A stretch of 64,000 nt of DNA, from the NCBI GenBank assembly GCA_947179395.2, contig OX359289.1, forward strand, positions 69,990,229 to 70,054,228, written 5' to 3'. The translations under genes were made by a program, and so were the position numbers. The stretch is from Pulicaria dysenterica. Taxonomy: Eukaryota > Streptophyta > Magnoliopsida > Asterales > Asteraceae. A model generated the notes under the pieces. That model was not told the DNA's origin. It was given only the letters and a program-made list of their open reading frames with translations, and did not search any database. Of this stretch, positions 35,011-45,689 are shown in pieces. How positions within the stretch are numbered: the stretch's first letter is position 1; every line of letters starts with the position of its first letter.

Positions 35011-36435
35011 TCAGTTAGTAGCAGGAAGTACCCAGGCCATGCAGGTCTTGGGTACACCATTCAAGTCATAATACTTAAATAGAGTTTGGTTCTTTTTTAT
35101 TTCATCCAAATTAGATTTCTCTAATTTATGTGAGGAATACTTTGTAAGAACATGTGGTTCCCAAATGTTGTGATTAACATGTGAGACCTTTGAACAAACA
35201 GTTGTTGTAGAAGGTAAAACAGTTGAGTCATCATGTGACTTATTCTGTTTTGCAATTTGAGTACCAGTTTTACCCTCTTCAGAAACTGTTTGTTTCTGCA
35301 GTTTCACCCAAGCCAGACCAACAGTTTTTGGTTTTGAAAAAACAGTTGTTGAACTGTTAGTTGATTTGGATGTAACAGTTGTAGAACTGTTAGCCTGTTT
35401 TGGCTTAGCAGTTTTAGAACTGTTAATCTGCTTTGACTTAACAGTTTTAGAACTGTTATTTTGCTTTTTGAAACTTGGTTCTTTGGTGCTACACAGTTGT
35501 GGGTTATAATAACAGTCTTGAGCCAAGTGATTGGATCTCCCACATGTATAGCACTTTTTAGCTTTCACAATAGGCAAACCAGTTCTTTGTGACCAAAACT
35601 GGTTCCTATTTCTTTGATTTCCTCTCACGCGTGCTGACTGAGGAAACTTTTGTACACCATGTTTTTAACATGTGCATGCAGGCATTTCAGTATGCCTTTT
35701 TACTGATCTAGGTTTAGTCTGTGCTTTTGCAGCTTCCTTCTTGGGCTTCCCAACTATAACTTCATCAACTTTCTCTTTTCCTTTTGACTTAACACTAACA
35801 GTTGAGCTGTTTGGGTTAGAACTGTTTGGGTTCCTTTTGGGACTGTTAGCGTAAAGGTGGGGACTGTTTGTAACAGTTGTGGAACTGCTTATAGAAGGAA
35901 CAGCTTTGGTCAGTTTTGGCTCATTTGTGAGGGGTTCAGTGGATGCTTTTACAAACACCACAGGTTGTAAAGATGATTTTGTGGGAATGGGCTCACAACA
36001 AATGTGATTTTCATATGGAATGCCTTCATCCTTCTTCACAACTCCCTCATTCTTATCATCACTCACTGCATACACAACTCCTTCCTCATCACTTTCAAAT
36101 GGTGGATTAGCTGACTTCAGTTCCTCTGGTAATGATTCATTAACATACCTATCAGCTACATCAGACATGGGAGTTATGTAGTTGTGATTGTATGGAGGTG
36201 GGGTCTGCTTATATCCTAAACCAGTTTTCACCTTGTCTCTGATTTGTGATTGTAACAAGGTTTCAAGTTTAAGATTTGTTGCCTTGAACATGCTCATATC
36301 AATATCAACACCCTCCAACTTTTTGGTTAACTCATCAACCTTACTTTCCTTCTCACTTAGCTTCTTTTTCAGACTATCAATCTCCTCTTGAAGCTGCTCT
36401 TTTTCCCACTTATGATATTTTCTATCATAATCCAT
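35011..36435 (-). pseudogene. Gag C-terminal / linker region of element D
   Basis: Two pieces in one frame, separated by a TAA at 35665-35667. The first (36435-35665) starts with a heptad-rich coiled coil (EKEQLQEEIDSLKKKLSEKE near residues 12-31), then acidic and serine-rich linkers. The second (35628-35011) has a second zinc knuckle-like motif CYTCGRSNHLAQDC and repeats such as NSSKTVKSKQI, NSSKTAKPKQA and NSSTTVTSK, where AACAGTT sequences fall in the codons. A frame shift separates it from the gag start. Before the integrase ORF, CTAAC then a T-rich run and TTTGTGCAG (about 35024-35000 on the minus strand) look like a plant branch point and splice acceptor. Confidence 0.75.
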
Positions 36436-36461
36436 TTGCAGTTCATTGGCTTGATAATCTT

Positions 36462-37898
36462 TTATTTTCTTTCAAAGCTTTCAATGACTGCACTTGATTC
36501 ATATCTCCTCTCCTCCATTTTGCTTAGAGCATCACACATTTTCTTATTGTGCTCTCTAAATCTTTTAACAATAGCTCTACATTCACCAGGACATAGTTTA
36601 GGAGATACCTGAATGTCCTCAGTTGCTGGTGAATCCATCTTGATGGAGGAGTCAGTCAATGCCATCAAAGCTTTATTGTTTGTAGCCTCTTCTGCTTGAT
36701 CACTCCAATCAAACCCATGGCCTTCTTGTGAGACCAATGCTGAGGAGGTTTGATTCTGAGTTGGCCTCTGACCTTGATTCTGGACTTGTCCACCAGATCT
36801 GCACTCTCTTGCAAAGTGGCCAAGCTGTTGACATTTGAAGCATCTCACCTTTGACTTGTCAAATCCAGCCTTGCCATCAGCTCTGAAATTCATGTTTTGC
36901 CTTCCAGTCCTTTTGATGAACCTCTTGGCTCTAACAGTAAGCATGGCCATCTGCCATTTGAGATCCATCTCCTCAAGATCATCAGGGTGCACTTGTTCAA
37001 GATCCTCATTGGTGAGGGTTGAATGTGCATGGCTGGCAAGGAAAGCTTTAAGTACAGCATCTGGAGTGCTCACATATAGTCCAACAGCAGAACGAGTACC
37101 TGCACAACTATCAAAAGAGTTAGTTAATGAATGGTTTGATTCCATACCTGAGGATGACAGGAGAGCAGCATTGTGGCTAGGAACAACAGTTTTTCTTTTT
37201 CCCTCTATCTCTCCCTCAAACATTATCAAACTATTATAGAGGTCATCTAACTCTATGTCTTCAAGGGAATCCTTAGTCCTCCATTGTGCAGCAAACACCG
37301 TCCATTCATCACCTAGAGACCTAAGAAACTTTCTATTTATCTCATCTTGATCAAGCCTAACCTTAGCACTCTCTAGTTGGCTTACCAGCTTGTAAAACCT
37401 ATCAAAGATTTGGGTGATACTCTCATGCTTTCCACTGGTGAAGTTCTCATAGGCTTGTTTAAGGAGATCTCTTTGGTTTCTCTTAGAACTAGCATTCCCA
37501 GCAAACCTCTTTTCCAGAGCATTCCAAAGTTCATGAGCATCATCAAATTTTTTGAATTGATGTTGATACTCATTGGGAATTGCAATCTGGAGGATGCTGA
37601 GAGCTTTCATCTCAATCATTCTCTCCTTCTTTTCAGCATCTGTCTTTGGTGGTGGCTTCTTCTTTGGTTTTCCATTCTCATCCAGATCAATGGGGTTAGT
37701 GGGAACAGTTTCAATGATTTGCCAAACAGCATAGTCCATTAATTGGACATGCTGCTTGATCCTCAGTTTCCACATCTCAAAATCAGTTGGTTTGAGCATG
37801 GGAATACGAATGTTTGACCCAGAGCCATTGTTATCAGAAGATCCACCAGAATCCATTGAAACAAAGTGATTTGAAAACAGTTTTAAAGAACAAAGCAA
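36462..37898 (-). pseudogene. Gag of element D
   Basis: A 478-residue ORF; the likely true start is the ATG at 37856 (MDSGGSS), about 90 bp from the primer site. The gag domain has IPMLKPTDFEMWKLRIKQ near the start, then FDDAHELWNALEKRF, the helical capsid-type region, and a CCHC zinc knuckle CFKCQQLGHFAREC near residue 355. It ends in a short A-run, after which the frame with coiled-coil sequence continues one base off (stop at 36462, next frame from 36435). That fits a single-base deletion, so gag is cut off from the rest. Confidence 0.9.
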
Positions 37899-37946
37899 GA
37901 TTGAAGCAAAACCTTCAACTGGTGATCAAAGGAACCTTAATGATAA

Positions 37947-37959
37947 GGCTCTGATACCA
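37947..37959 (-). other. Primer-binding site, tRNA-iMet type (element D)
   Basis: The minus strand reads TGGTATCAGAGCC two bases from the 5' LTR. Confidence 0.95.
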
Positions 37960-37961
37960 CT

Positions 37962-38765
37962 TGTCAGGATCGGATATAGATTATATCAAATAACAAGAAC
38001 TAACTTTTGAATAACAAATCAAAGTTGAATAAAAGTTAATCTTTAACTATGATCACAATCAACTAAGAAGTTGCGGAATCACACTTAATTGATTAAAGAA
38101 GGTTTTGAACACAAAGCAATTCAATCAAACAGTAGTTTTATTGATCAACCAGAATGATTACAATAGCAAACTTCACCCCCAATCTAACTTATTATGTTAG
38201 ACGAAGAACACAGTTTGTTCTTAGGTTTCAACGAGAAACTTAGAGGCTTAGCACTATTCTGAAAGCAAATTACAACTTGCAGAATGAATGCAAAAACTTA
38301 ATCAACGAGTACGTACAAATTATAAATTCTAATCTAGCATTTATACTCCTTGATCTTCCTTGATTTGCTTACAGTTAGGTAATCTTCTATCTTCTGAGAT
38401 AATCTTGATGATCTTCCAAGTATTTAGAGATATCTTCAAAGATAGGGTTTCTCCATATTTAGCTCAACCGAAACTGTTTATTGAATGCAACAGTTCTTGG
38501 TTCTTCTAACAGTCTTCGGCTTCAAGGTCTTCAAACAGTTGTAGTAGTTTGTACTAACAGTTCTGAACTCTATATAACAGCTTTGAAATTCACAGCAACT
38601 GTTGGTTACAACTGTGTTCACAATTTTTCACTAACAGTTCTAAACTGTTTCTTCAACACTTCTTCTAACAGTTTTGAACTGTCTTCCCAATACACATTAA
38701 CAGTCTTAACAGTTTTTGATTTATGCATGTATAACAGTTTCAATGACTTAGCCAATTTCCCAACA
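37962..38765 (-). repeat. 5' LTR of element D
   Basis: 804 bp, same length as 29659-30462. It includes the same AACAGTT-rich stretch (about 38472-38739). Confidence 0.95.
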
Positions 38766-38770
38766 AAACG

Positions 38771-39333
38771 TTATTGTATTTTTTACACAAATCATCGATC
38801 ATTATTGTTACAAGTAGAAGCAATATGTTCAAACATTTATTGGTGATAATTTGCAAATACTTTGAAATTATTATAATATATTTTAAATGATAAAACTAAT
38901 AATTTGCTTAATATAATATTTTGAAATATATAGATTACATAAATAAGATTTAATTAATTAACAACAACAAATCAATTAATTATGATGTTTATCCAATTCA
39001 TAGATTTAATATACGATTGTCTAATTATTTAATTGTTTATCCAATTCAATTAATTATAATATTTAATTGTCTATATTTATATTAGTTTGATTCTAAAAAG
39101 TCAAAATTAAAATTTTAGAATTAAATAAATTAACGACTAAAATTAAATCTTTTATTAAATGAAGAGTCTAGATTATTTAATAATTTTTTTCAAGTTAGTA
39201 TTTTATATATATTAAAAGATAAATAAAATGGAAAGAAATAATATAATTTAATTAATTTTTTAAATTCATTAAAGGAATTTCTTCTTGTTAATTATTATTA
39301 GTTATTAGATTTATATTTATTAAGTTTGTTTGA

Positions 39334-39384
<51 letters not shown>

Positions 39385-41049
39385 AACAATATTAAGACCT
39401 AAATATTATAAAAGTAATTTGCACATTTTCTCCGGATAATAGACTAAACTTGTGGGGAACAATAAGTCAGAAGAAGATGGCAAAAGGAACCTCCTTTTCT
39501 TTATTCTTGGTAACGGGTCGAGACCACTTTGTATATGTATTTCAACTTTACACATTATTCATCCCTTTGCTTTCTTATTTTTCACATTATAGTCTCATTC
39601 CTTATTTTTACCGCGTCGATGACTTGTAAACTTCAAATAACCTATATCTTCTTCTTTTCTTTTTAAACTGAGTTTAGTTTAACAAAAAATATTTAACTTG
39701 TTATGATTTACTAGTGTATGTATTAAACATTGTGTGTATCAAACTTTCTATTACATGTGCTAAAGTTATACATTTTTCTTTTTTTATGTATCCAAAATAT
39801 ATACGATGACAACAAATTAAAATTTTGATATACAAAAAAGAACTTTTAAAGTTCGGTACTCACAATAACAAAATGTGTCAGATTTTAAGAAACTAAATTA
39901 TATATTTCTCATCAAAGTTGATTTGTATTCTATAAAATAAACTATTAATGCTAATGGTTGTAGCTCTAATCTTTAATCCATCTAGATACATTTTGATTTC
40001 TAAATTGTTAAGAAATCCAAGTTTTGGTTAAATAAACAAAGACATAAAATTGATATTGGTGTCAAATTTAAATAAAAAAAAAACACAAAATGTCAACATA
40101 TTTGAAAGCAAGATGCTAATACGCCAAAAAAGAATTCAAGAGTGGAGATAAAAGAAATGACTGAGATTTATGTTGACCATAAACCAACCACCATGTGGAT
40201 TACTTGAATGTGAGAGAAAATTGAGGCACATTTGGTAGATTGGTTGCCATTGGACTACATTCAACCTCCCAAAAAGAAATATCAAAAACTTCCAGCAAAT
40301 GTTTGCGAAGATAAAATCAAATAAATAAATAAAGTTGAGAACATTGAGAGAACAATAAAAAAAGAATGTGAAGGACTAAGTTGTATAATGTATCATGTAA
40401 TCGTTTATTTATAGATGTAAAATAGATAAAAAGATAAGTATTCAAGATTCAAATATTTTATCAATGATAATATATATTTGATATCTCTAATATATCTTAT
40501 TTAATATTAAACGATAGGTGCATCTATCCATATTTATCCATAACAGTATTTCTTAGATGTCAATAAAAGTATAATATCTCGTTAAAACTTTACTAGGTAG
40601 AACCCAATGGGGAAAAAAACCTAGTGATAGAAAAATAGTATATAAATACTTCAATATGTTTGGGGATGTTGACTCATTAGAAACTTTGTCAAGAAAAGTG
40701 GAAAAAAACCATAACGAAAGGAAAAAGAGTGCAATACATATTTTCTCCCCCTAATGATAACATCACTTAAGTTCTTTAAGTCGGCGTAGCCCAATGGCCA
40801 ATATCATGAACTATCTACTCAAAACTTGAAGTTGGAAGTTCCTTAGTAGATAATTAACTACGTCCTTGACGTTTGAATAAACTTATTGAATATATGAATG
40901 TCCCAAACTTAAGAAGTTAGATGAAGATCTTTGTATAGAATGAAGAAGTCGGTAGAAATGCTCTCATACACACTTTAAGGTGTAAAGAATGTATTTATAC
41001 GGGTCACACATTTTACATTAAGAAGTCTTCTAAGGACTGGATTAAGCAA
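38771..41049. other. AT-rich intergenic DNA with an ATT microsatellite
   Basis: No gene seen. There is an (ATT)16 run at 39335-39382. About 40570-40740 (ACCCAATGGGGAAAAAAACC, then GAAAAAGAGTGCAA) resembles a repeat phrase I have seen across plants, but I cannot classify it. Confidence 0.5.
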
Positions 41050-41511
41050 GACCGAGTTCGGTAATGAATGAATAATAATAAAATTACACAACCAAACATT
41101 CACAAGGTCTAGGGCATACTAATGGTTACCAACAACAAATGAACATACAAGATTCACTAGTGAACAACATGAACAACATGGTGTGCCACACAAAAACCAT
41201 ATAAACTTATGCATAATGGTTAGGATTTTCCAAAAACACTCAAGGCACTAAAACTCTCATGTACTTATGCATTAGTAACCCCAAACCATTTTTGATGAAA
41301 CATATTCATAGATATATAATGTAAGTATATGCAATAACTATTTTCATGCCAAAATGATAATATACATATAAATACACCAACCATTACACAAGGAAACTTA
41401 AAAATTAAATTTTAATTTCTAGACCAAAAATCCAGAAACTAAAATATAGTGCCAAAAACCCAAAAATATTTTTTAAGTTTTAAAAACCAAAAAACAGCAC
41501 TGCCAGTTACT

Positions 41512-41570
41512 GTAGCGCCGCTAAGTTTAACGAGTTAGCGCCGCTAACTGCTATAAGTTAGCGTCGCTAA
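41512..41570. repeat. Triple palindrome, 23-bp pitch (A-family fragment, leader)
   Basis: GTAGCGCCGCTAA (41512-41524), TTAGCGCCGCTAA (41535-41547) and TTAGCGTCGCTAA (41558-41570). Confidence 0.95.
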
Positions 41571-42209
41571 CCCTTCTGGTCAGAAAACAAAAAACTCATT
41601 TTTCGGGTTTTTCAGGCCAACATGTGCAAATGTAGCATAGAGGTGGCTCTGATACCACTGTTGGGGTTCTATGAACACAGCGGAAGCAACAAGGTAAAAA
41701 CAAACAAAGCAAAAGCTACAAGCATATAAAGCATAAAACCCCAAATTATGGACCAAGCTCTATGACTAACATTTGCAACATGTAAAAGAAGAAGGAAAGA
41801 AGGTACCCTCTCCTAAGCTCTAGAAACAAGAGGATGTAAGTGGTGATGACTAGAAGCCCACGAAAAGCTCCCTCTAATGAAGTCCACCCCGAGTTTATAC
41901 CACCTCCTTGTACTAGCAAGTTTGTAAGAGCTTTAAAGCCTTGAACTCTTCACAAAAACAGCAGTCTACTTCCAGAAACTCGGACCCTTGGCTTAAACTC
42001 TCAAGAACACTCTTCGAGACTTGACTAAGTGTTTATGAGTGTTTAGTTTGGCAAAAGGATTTCAAGTAACAATTGAGAGATGCCTTTATAAACTTCCAAG
42101 TGACACTTAGATACCCCAAAGACCGACCAAGAGGTCCCCATAAAGAAGCCCATGCATTGGGCAAGAGTGGAGGTGGAAAACACAATCATTGCATGCAGTC
42201 TGACAGACG

Positions 42210-42268
42210 TTAGCGCCGCTAACCTTAAGGCTTTAGCGCCGCTAACTCCAAAGAGTTAGCGCCGCTAA
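42210..42268. repeat. Triple palindrome, 23-bp pitch (A-family fragment, LTR)
   Basis: Three exact TTAGCGCCGCTAA copies at 42210-42222, 42233-42245 and 42256-42268. All three are perfect here, whereas the A copies have single changes. Confidence 0.95.
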
Positions 42269-42421
42269 ACCCACCTGCACAACAACCTTTCCATTTTGAC
42301 ATTTTCAGTCCCTCCATCTTTTAGGCTGTCAAGATGGTTCCCCGGTGTGTGACCCAATAGGCCCATACATCATCGGTAGTGATCCATATGGCGTACGTGT
42401 GTCAGCGTGCATACTCCAACA

Positions 42422-43486
42422 GGTATCCCACCCGATAAACTTGAAATTGATGAAATGAGCAAGGAAAACCAATGTCGTCCGGCAAATCAAGTGAAGTTTC
42501 CGCGGAACTCTTTTAGAAGCACATTTGTATGTAATACAGAATACAGATGAAAATGTACCGTATATTGAGTAAGTATTACTAACACATGTCTATTTTGTTA
42601 CTTAAAATGTTCTATCATATATAATAATCAAACTTCTTGCTTTAGGCGACACAAGCCGGGTAAACGAATAACATTGCTGGAGAATGAGCACAGTAAATCT
42701 TTTGCTAATTGGTTACGCAAAGAGGTAATTTGTATGTTATTTATAGTTGTTGTTTTGTTGTTCCCTAAATTTGAAGCTCATATATACTTGTAATTGATAA
42801 AATTCAGGTTGAGAGAGTGTTAGCGATCTCCAAAGAAAGTGTATCAGAAATTGTAAGGTGGATTTCATATGGACACGCGCCACCGTAGTGAAATACAACG
42901 CATATAACATCAATTGGGATGCATTTCGTACAAAATCTCGTGATCGCAGGGTTTACTAGAACAGTGGGGTTAGTGTTGAGGCAATAGATCTGCACATATC
43001 CAAAGAAGTTGCAATCACAAGACTAAGATTTTATTATGGGTTTTTACAAGAAATATGGATACTAGATTACTGTTTCAGGAAAATTCCTCTTTTCAAATGT
43101 GATTGGGTTAATCATAGAGCTGGTGGGGTCAAACGCAATACTGCTCTTGGTTATACATTGATTTACCTGAATAATTTAGGACACAAGGTTGATCCGTTCA
43201 TATTAGCCTCACAAGCATGACAAGTGTTTTATGTGAAAAAACAGCTAGATAAAAAACTGTCTATTGTTTTTAAGACACCTCCCAAGAATTATAAATATAC
43301 ATATGACGAAGTCGATGAGAAATTTAGTATTGTCATTCACCTGTACAATGGTAACATATTGCCACATGTAGATCGACGTGACTTGGGTAATGAATCACGA
43401 GACGATTACTATCGAACGACTGTGGCGGTATTGTTATACGCAAATCGAAGTGAACCATGTCTTGGTGAAGTTGGCACACTCTAAAG
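42422..43486 (+). pseudogene. Decayed CACTA (En/Spm-type) transposase, C-terminal part
   Basis: Translating past stops and shifts gives KPGKRITLLENEHSKSFANW, then WLRKEVERVL, then a stretch with YNAYNINGYAFRTKSRD-like order. After that comes ILDYCFRKIPLFKCDWVNH, LGYTLIYLNNLGHKVDPFIL and ASQA(stop)QVFYV. This order (a DUF4218-like end followed by DUF4216: LFKCDW, then G-T/Y-L, then DPFILASQA, QVFYV) is characteristic of plant CACTA Tnp2 transposases. There is an in-frame TGA at 43218-43220 and several frameshifts around 42880-43000. The 86-residue frame from 43224 is its tail. It starts exactly where the A-family LTR ends (42421), so that LTR seems to have interrupted it or rearrangement has cut it. 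Confidence 0.75.
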
Positions 43487-44034
43487 TTCATTGTAATTTT
43501 TGCTTAACTCATATTGATGATATGTTGTATCTTTTTTTGACTTCCGTATTTTATAGTACATATATTTCCATTTATTACTTATAGTACATTAACCTTGCAA
43601 ATTACCATAATATATTCGAAATCTAATGATCATAACAGAAACAAAATATTGGATTTACAACAGTTCCCATTTCATCTCTATCAAGTCAACAAAACGTCAG
43701 CTGACTTCAAATAATTCACATTTTGACTATCTAAAGTCAAAATTCGGGGAAATGCAACTGAGTCATAATGTTTCATAGTATTTTAGCGCCTTTTTCACCC
43801 TGTTTTTTCAAGCACTTTTGTCTCTGTCTGTTTGGTATTTATATGCCTTCCAACTTGCATCTATTAACAAAGATACAACCTCTTCATCTGTTATAAATTT
43901 TTCATCTTCCATCTGTTTCACGAACATACTGCCCTTTTAGTTGATTTCATTCCCAAAAAATTAGATGTTGCTGAATCTCAAAGCCCTTCAAAGTGCAACA
44001 GAACAAAAAATTACACAGACTTTAGGTTCTTTTG
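43487..44034. other. Intergenic DNA with palindromes
   Basis: GTCAGCTGAC at 43696-43705, and an imperfect copy (43721-43742) of the GACTATCGATAGTC-type palindrome seen at 44541-44562. Probably non-coding CACTA DNA, by position only. Confidence 0.4.
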
Positions 44035-44325
44035 ATGAAAGAGGTTGATCAATTCATCTTGATGGACAAAAAAATACTTGCAGATGTTGAAAAGGCTCTC
44101 GTCGATATTCAGATGAAGATAGACCAATTGAATTCCCGCATTTCCGAGATTAATTCTTAATCGAAGATTTTGGTTTTTGACAGGGCCCATATTGATTTTC
44201 TTAATTCTCAATTGGTTCATCGGACATGTATGTATGCTGCAAATAACGAATTACGTGAGCTGATTATCAAGTCTCTTAACTCTCAAAGCTTGTACTCTAA
44301 TGGGCTTGTTGATTATCAAGATTAG
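44035..44325 (+). pseudogene. Short coiled-coil ORF with one stop (unrecognised)
   Basis: One frame of 97 codons runs from ATG (44035) to TAG (44323-44325), with a single internal TAA at 44158-44160. The residues are heptad-like (VDQFILMDKKILADVEKALV, then MKIDQLNSRISEIN), and after the stop RAHIDFLNSQLVHRTCMYAA continues in the same frame with plausible protein composition. It lies between two copies of a palindrome and near a dead CACTA transposase, so it could be the tail of a CACTA accessory (TnpA-like) protein. That is a guess; I do not recognise the sequence. Confidence 0.3.
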
Positions 44326-44540
44326 TTTTTTTCTTTTTTATTATCTGTCTCTTGATGTAATGTTTCGAAAATTCACAGATGTTAATGAATATTATGTGTT
44401 GTTAGATGTAATATTCATTGTTTATGTGGTTCAATTGAAAACAAACATCGATCGGCATACTCTTTTGAACTAACCAAAGTGATATGATTCCCAATTTTCA
44501 CTTCATAACGGTTCCAATTTTGACTTCACAAGATTTCACA

Positions 44541-44562
44541 TTTTGACTATCGATAGTCAAAA
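44541..44562. repeat. Perfect 22-bp palindrome
   Basis: Centre GACTATCGATAGTC extended by TTTT/AAAA on the two sides. A degenerate copy is at 43721-43742, and both are followed by AATT, a G run and AAATG. Together they bracket the short coiled-coil frame. Confidence 0.9.
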
Positions 44563-44586
44563 TTGGGGGAAATGAATATTAATAAG

Positions 44587-44967
44587 TTATGTGACCATAT
44601 GTACTGGATTTTTGCTACACTTAACTCATGTGTGACAAACTCAACTCTATAATTTAGACATATCAACAATTACTTAATGTGACCATATATAGACTCATGA
44701 TTTAGACACACAAACACTCAATATGTGACTAATATCAAATTTAATTATAACTGTTTAATTTTGAAAACACACGATAAACTTTAGTCACAATGTATAAGTT
44801 ATGTGACAATGTGTACCAGATTTTGCCTACACTGAAATCATGTGTGACAAAGTCGACTCTATGATTTAGACACATAAACAATTACTTTATGTGACCATAT
44901 ATATTCTAATGATTTAGACACAGAAAACGTCAATGTGACTAATATCAAATTTAATGATAAGCGTTTT
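44587..44967. repeat. Two tandem copies of a ~212-bp TGTGAC-rich unit
   Basis: Copies start TTATGTGAC at 44587 and 44799. Shared blocks include CATGTGTGACAAA, ATTTAGACA, TATGTGACCATATAT and GTGACTAATATCAAATTTAA. Iterated short motifs like this are typical of CACTA subterminal regions, but no CACTA terminus was found. Confidence 0.65.
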
Positions 44968-45455
44968 TGACCATTTTTGCTCTAATTAATAGCCACATGA
45001 ATATTTCACGACGTGACTGTTATGAATATATTGGTCACATATAATAATAAAAAATGTCGCCATAAAGAGCATTTAGATACACATTTGTGATATGGTGTGG
45101 CTATTATAAATCCATAAACACATTTGTGGTATTATATACTTTTTATAATGTTGGGTTTTATTTTATTCAGCAGTATGCCCTGTTAATAGGGTGTTTAATG
45201 GTTCGGTTTTTGGGTTGATCAGTTTAAATGGTTCCATTTATCCGGTCTTTTATTTATTTGGCCAAAACTATAACTGAACTGAAACCGTTTAAAAAGTACC
45301 GAAATTGAATAAAAAATTGGATTCCAATTTGATTCAGTTTTAATCAAATTAGAAAAATATGCATATATATTTGGAAAGGTCATTAGATTTCAAATATTTA
45401 TATTTACGGTTATATTGAATATAAATACGTTATTTTTCAATATATACATATACAC

Positions 45456-45512
<57 letters not shown>

Positions 45513-45689
45513 CATGTATACATACTCTTATATGATCAACTTCTTTATAATTGGTGGGAACTAATTATTCTTCATTATTAATTATATTTTTTTTATATTT
45601 CAACATTATCCTTCTTAAAAAAATAGTTTGTTACATATTCAAGGAATTTTTTATAATTTTTATAGTATGCATAGAAGTTTCAAAATTTT

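Larger units (their letters stand above)
29659..38765 (-). mobile_element. Ty1/copia element D lacking RT-RNase H (minus strand)
   Basis: 9107 bp with two 804-bp LTRs (29659-30462 and 37962-38765) differing at about eight sites by eye, and a perfect 5-bp target duplication AAACG (29654-29658 and 38766-38770). So this is a simple, young insertion. Minus-strand order: 5' LTR, iMet primer site, gag, coiled coil, second zinc knuckle, protease, integrase, a short RT stub, a long third ORF, polypurine tract AAGTTAGGGGGAGAT, 3' LTR. Several frame breaks occur. LTRs and coding linkers are crowded with AACAGTT or its complement AACTGTT. Confidence 0.9.
41050..42421 (-). mobile_element. Truncated A-family copia fragment (5' LTR plus leader)
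   Basis: The LTR (41659-42421, 763 bp, + strand TGTTGGGGTTC to GCATACTCCAACA) is the reverse complement of the A LTR. A perfect iMet primer site is adjacent (minus strand of 41645-41657). The leader matches 4104 to about 4660 and then fades, so the element is cut near 41050. Palindrome triplets are in the leader (41512, 41535, 41558) and LTR (42210, 42233, 42256), each at exactly 23-bp pitch. No coding part or second LTR is present on this side. Confidence 0.85.

Noticed and set aside
3484..42268. Reading the iterated palindromes as a CRISPR array
   Set aside because: Triplets lie in plant retrotransposon LTRs with conserved, not variable, 10-bp spacers, and the host is a eukaryote.
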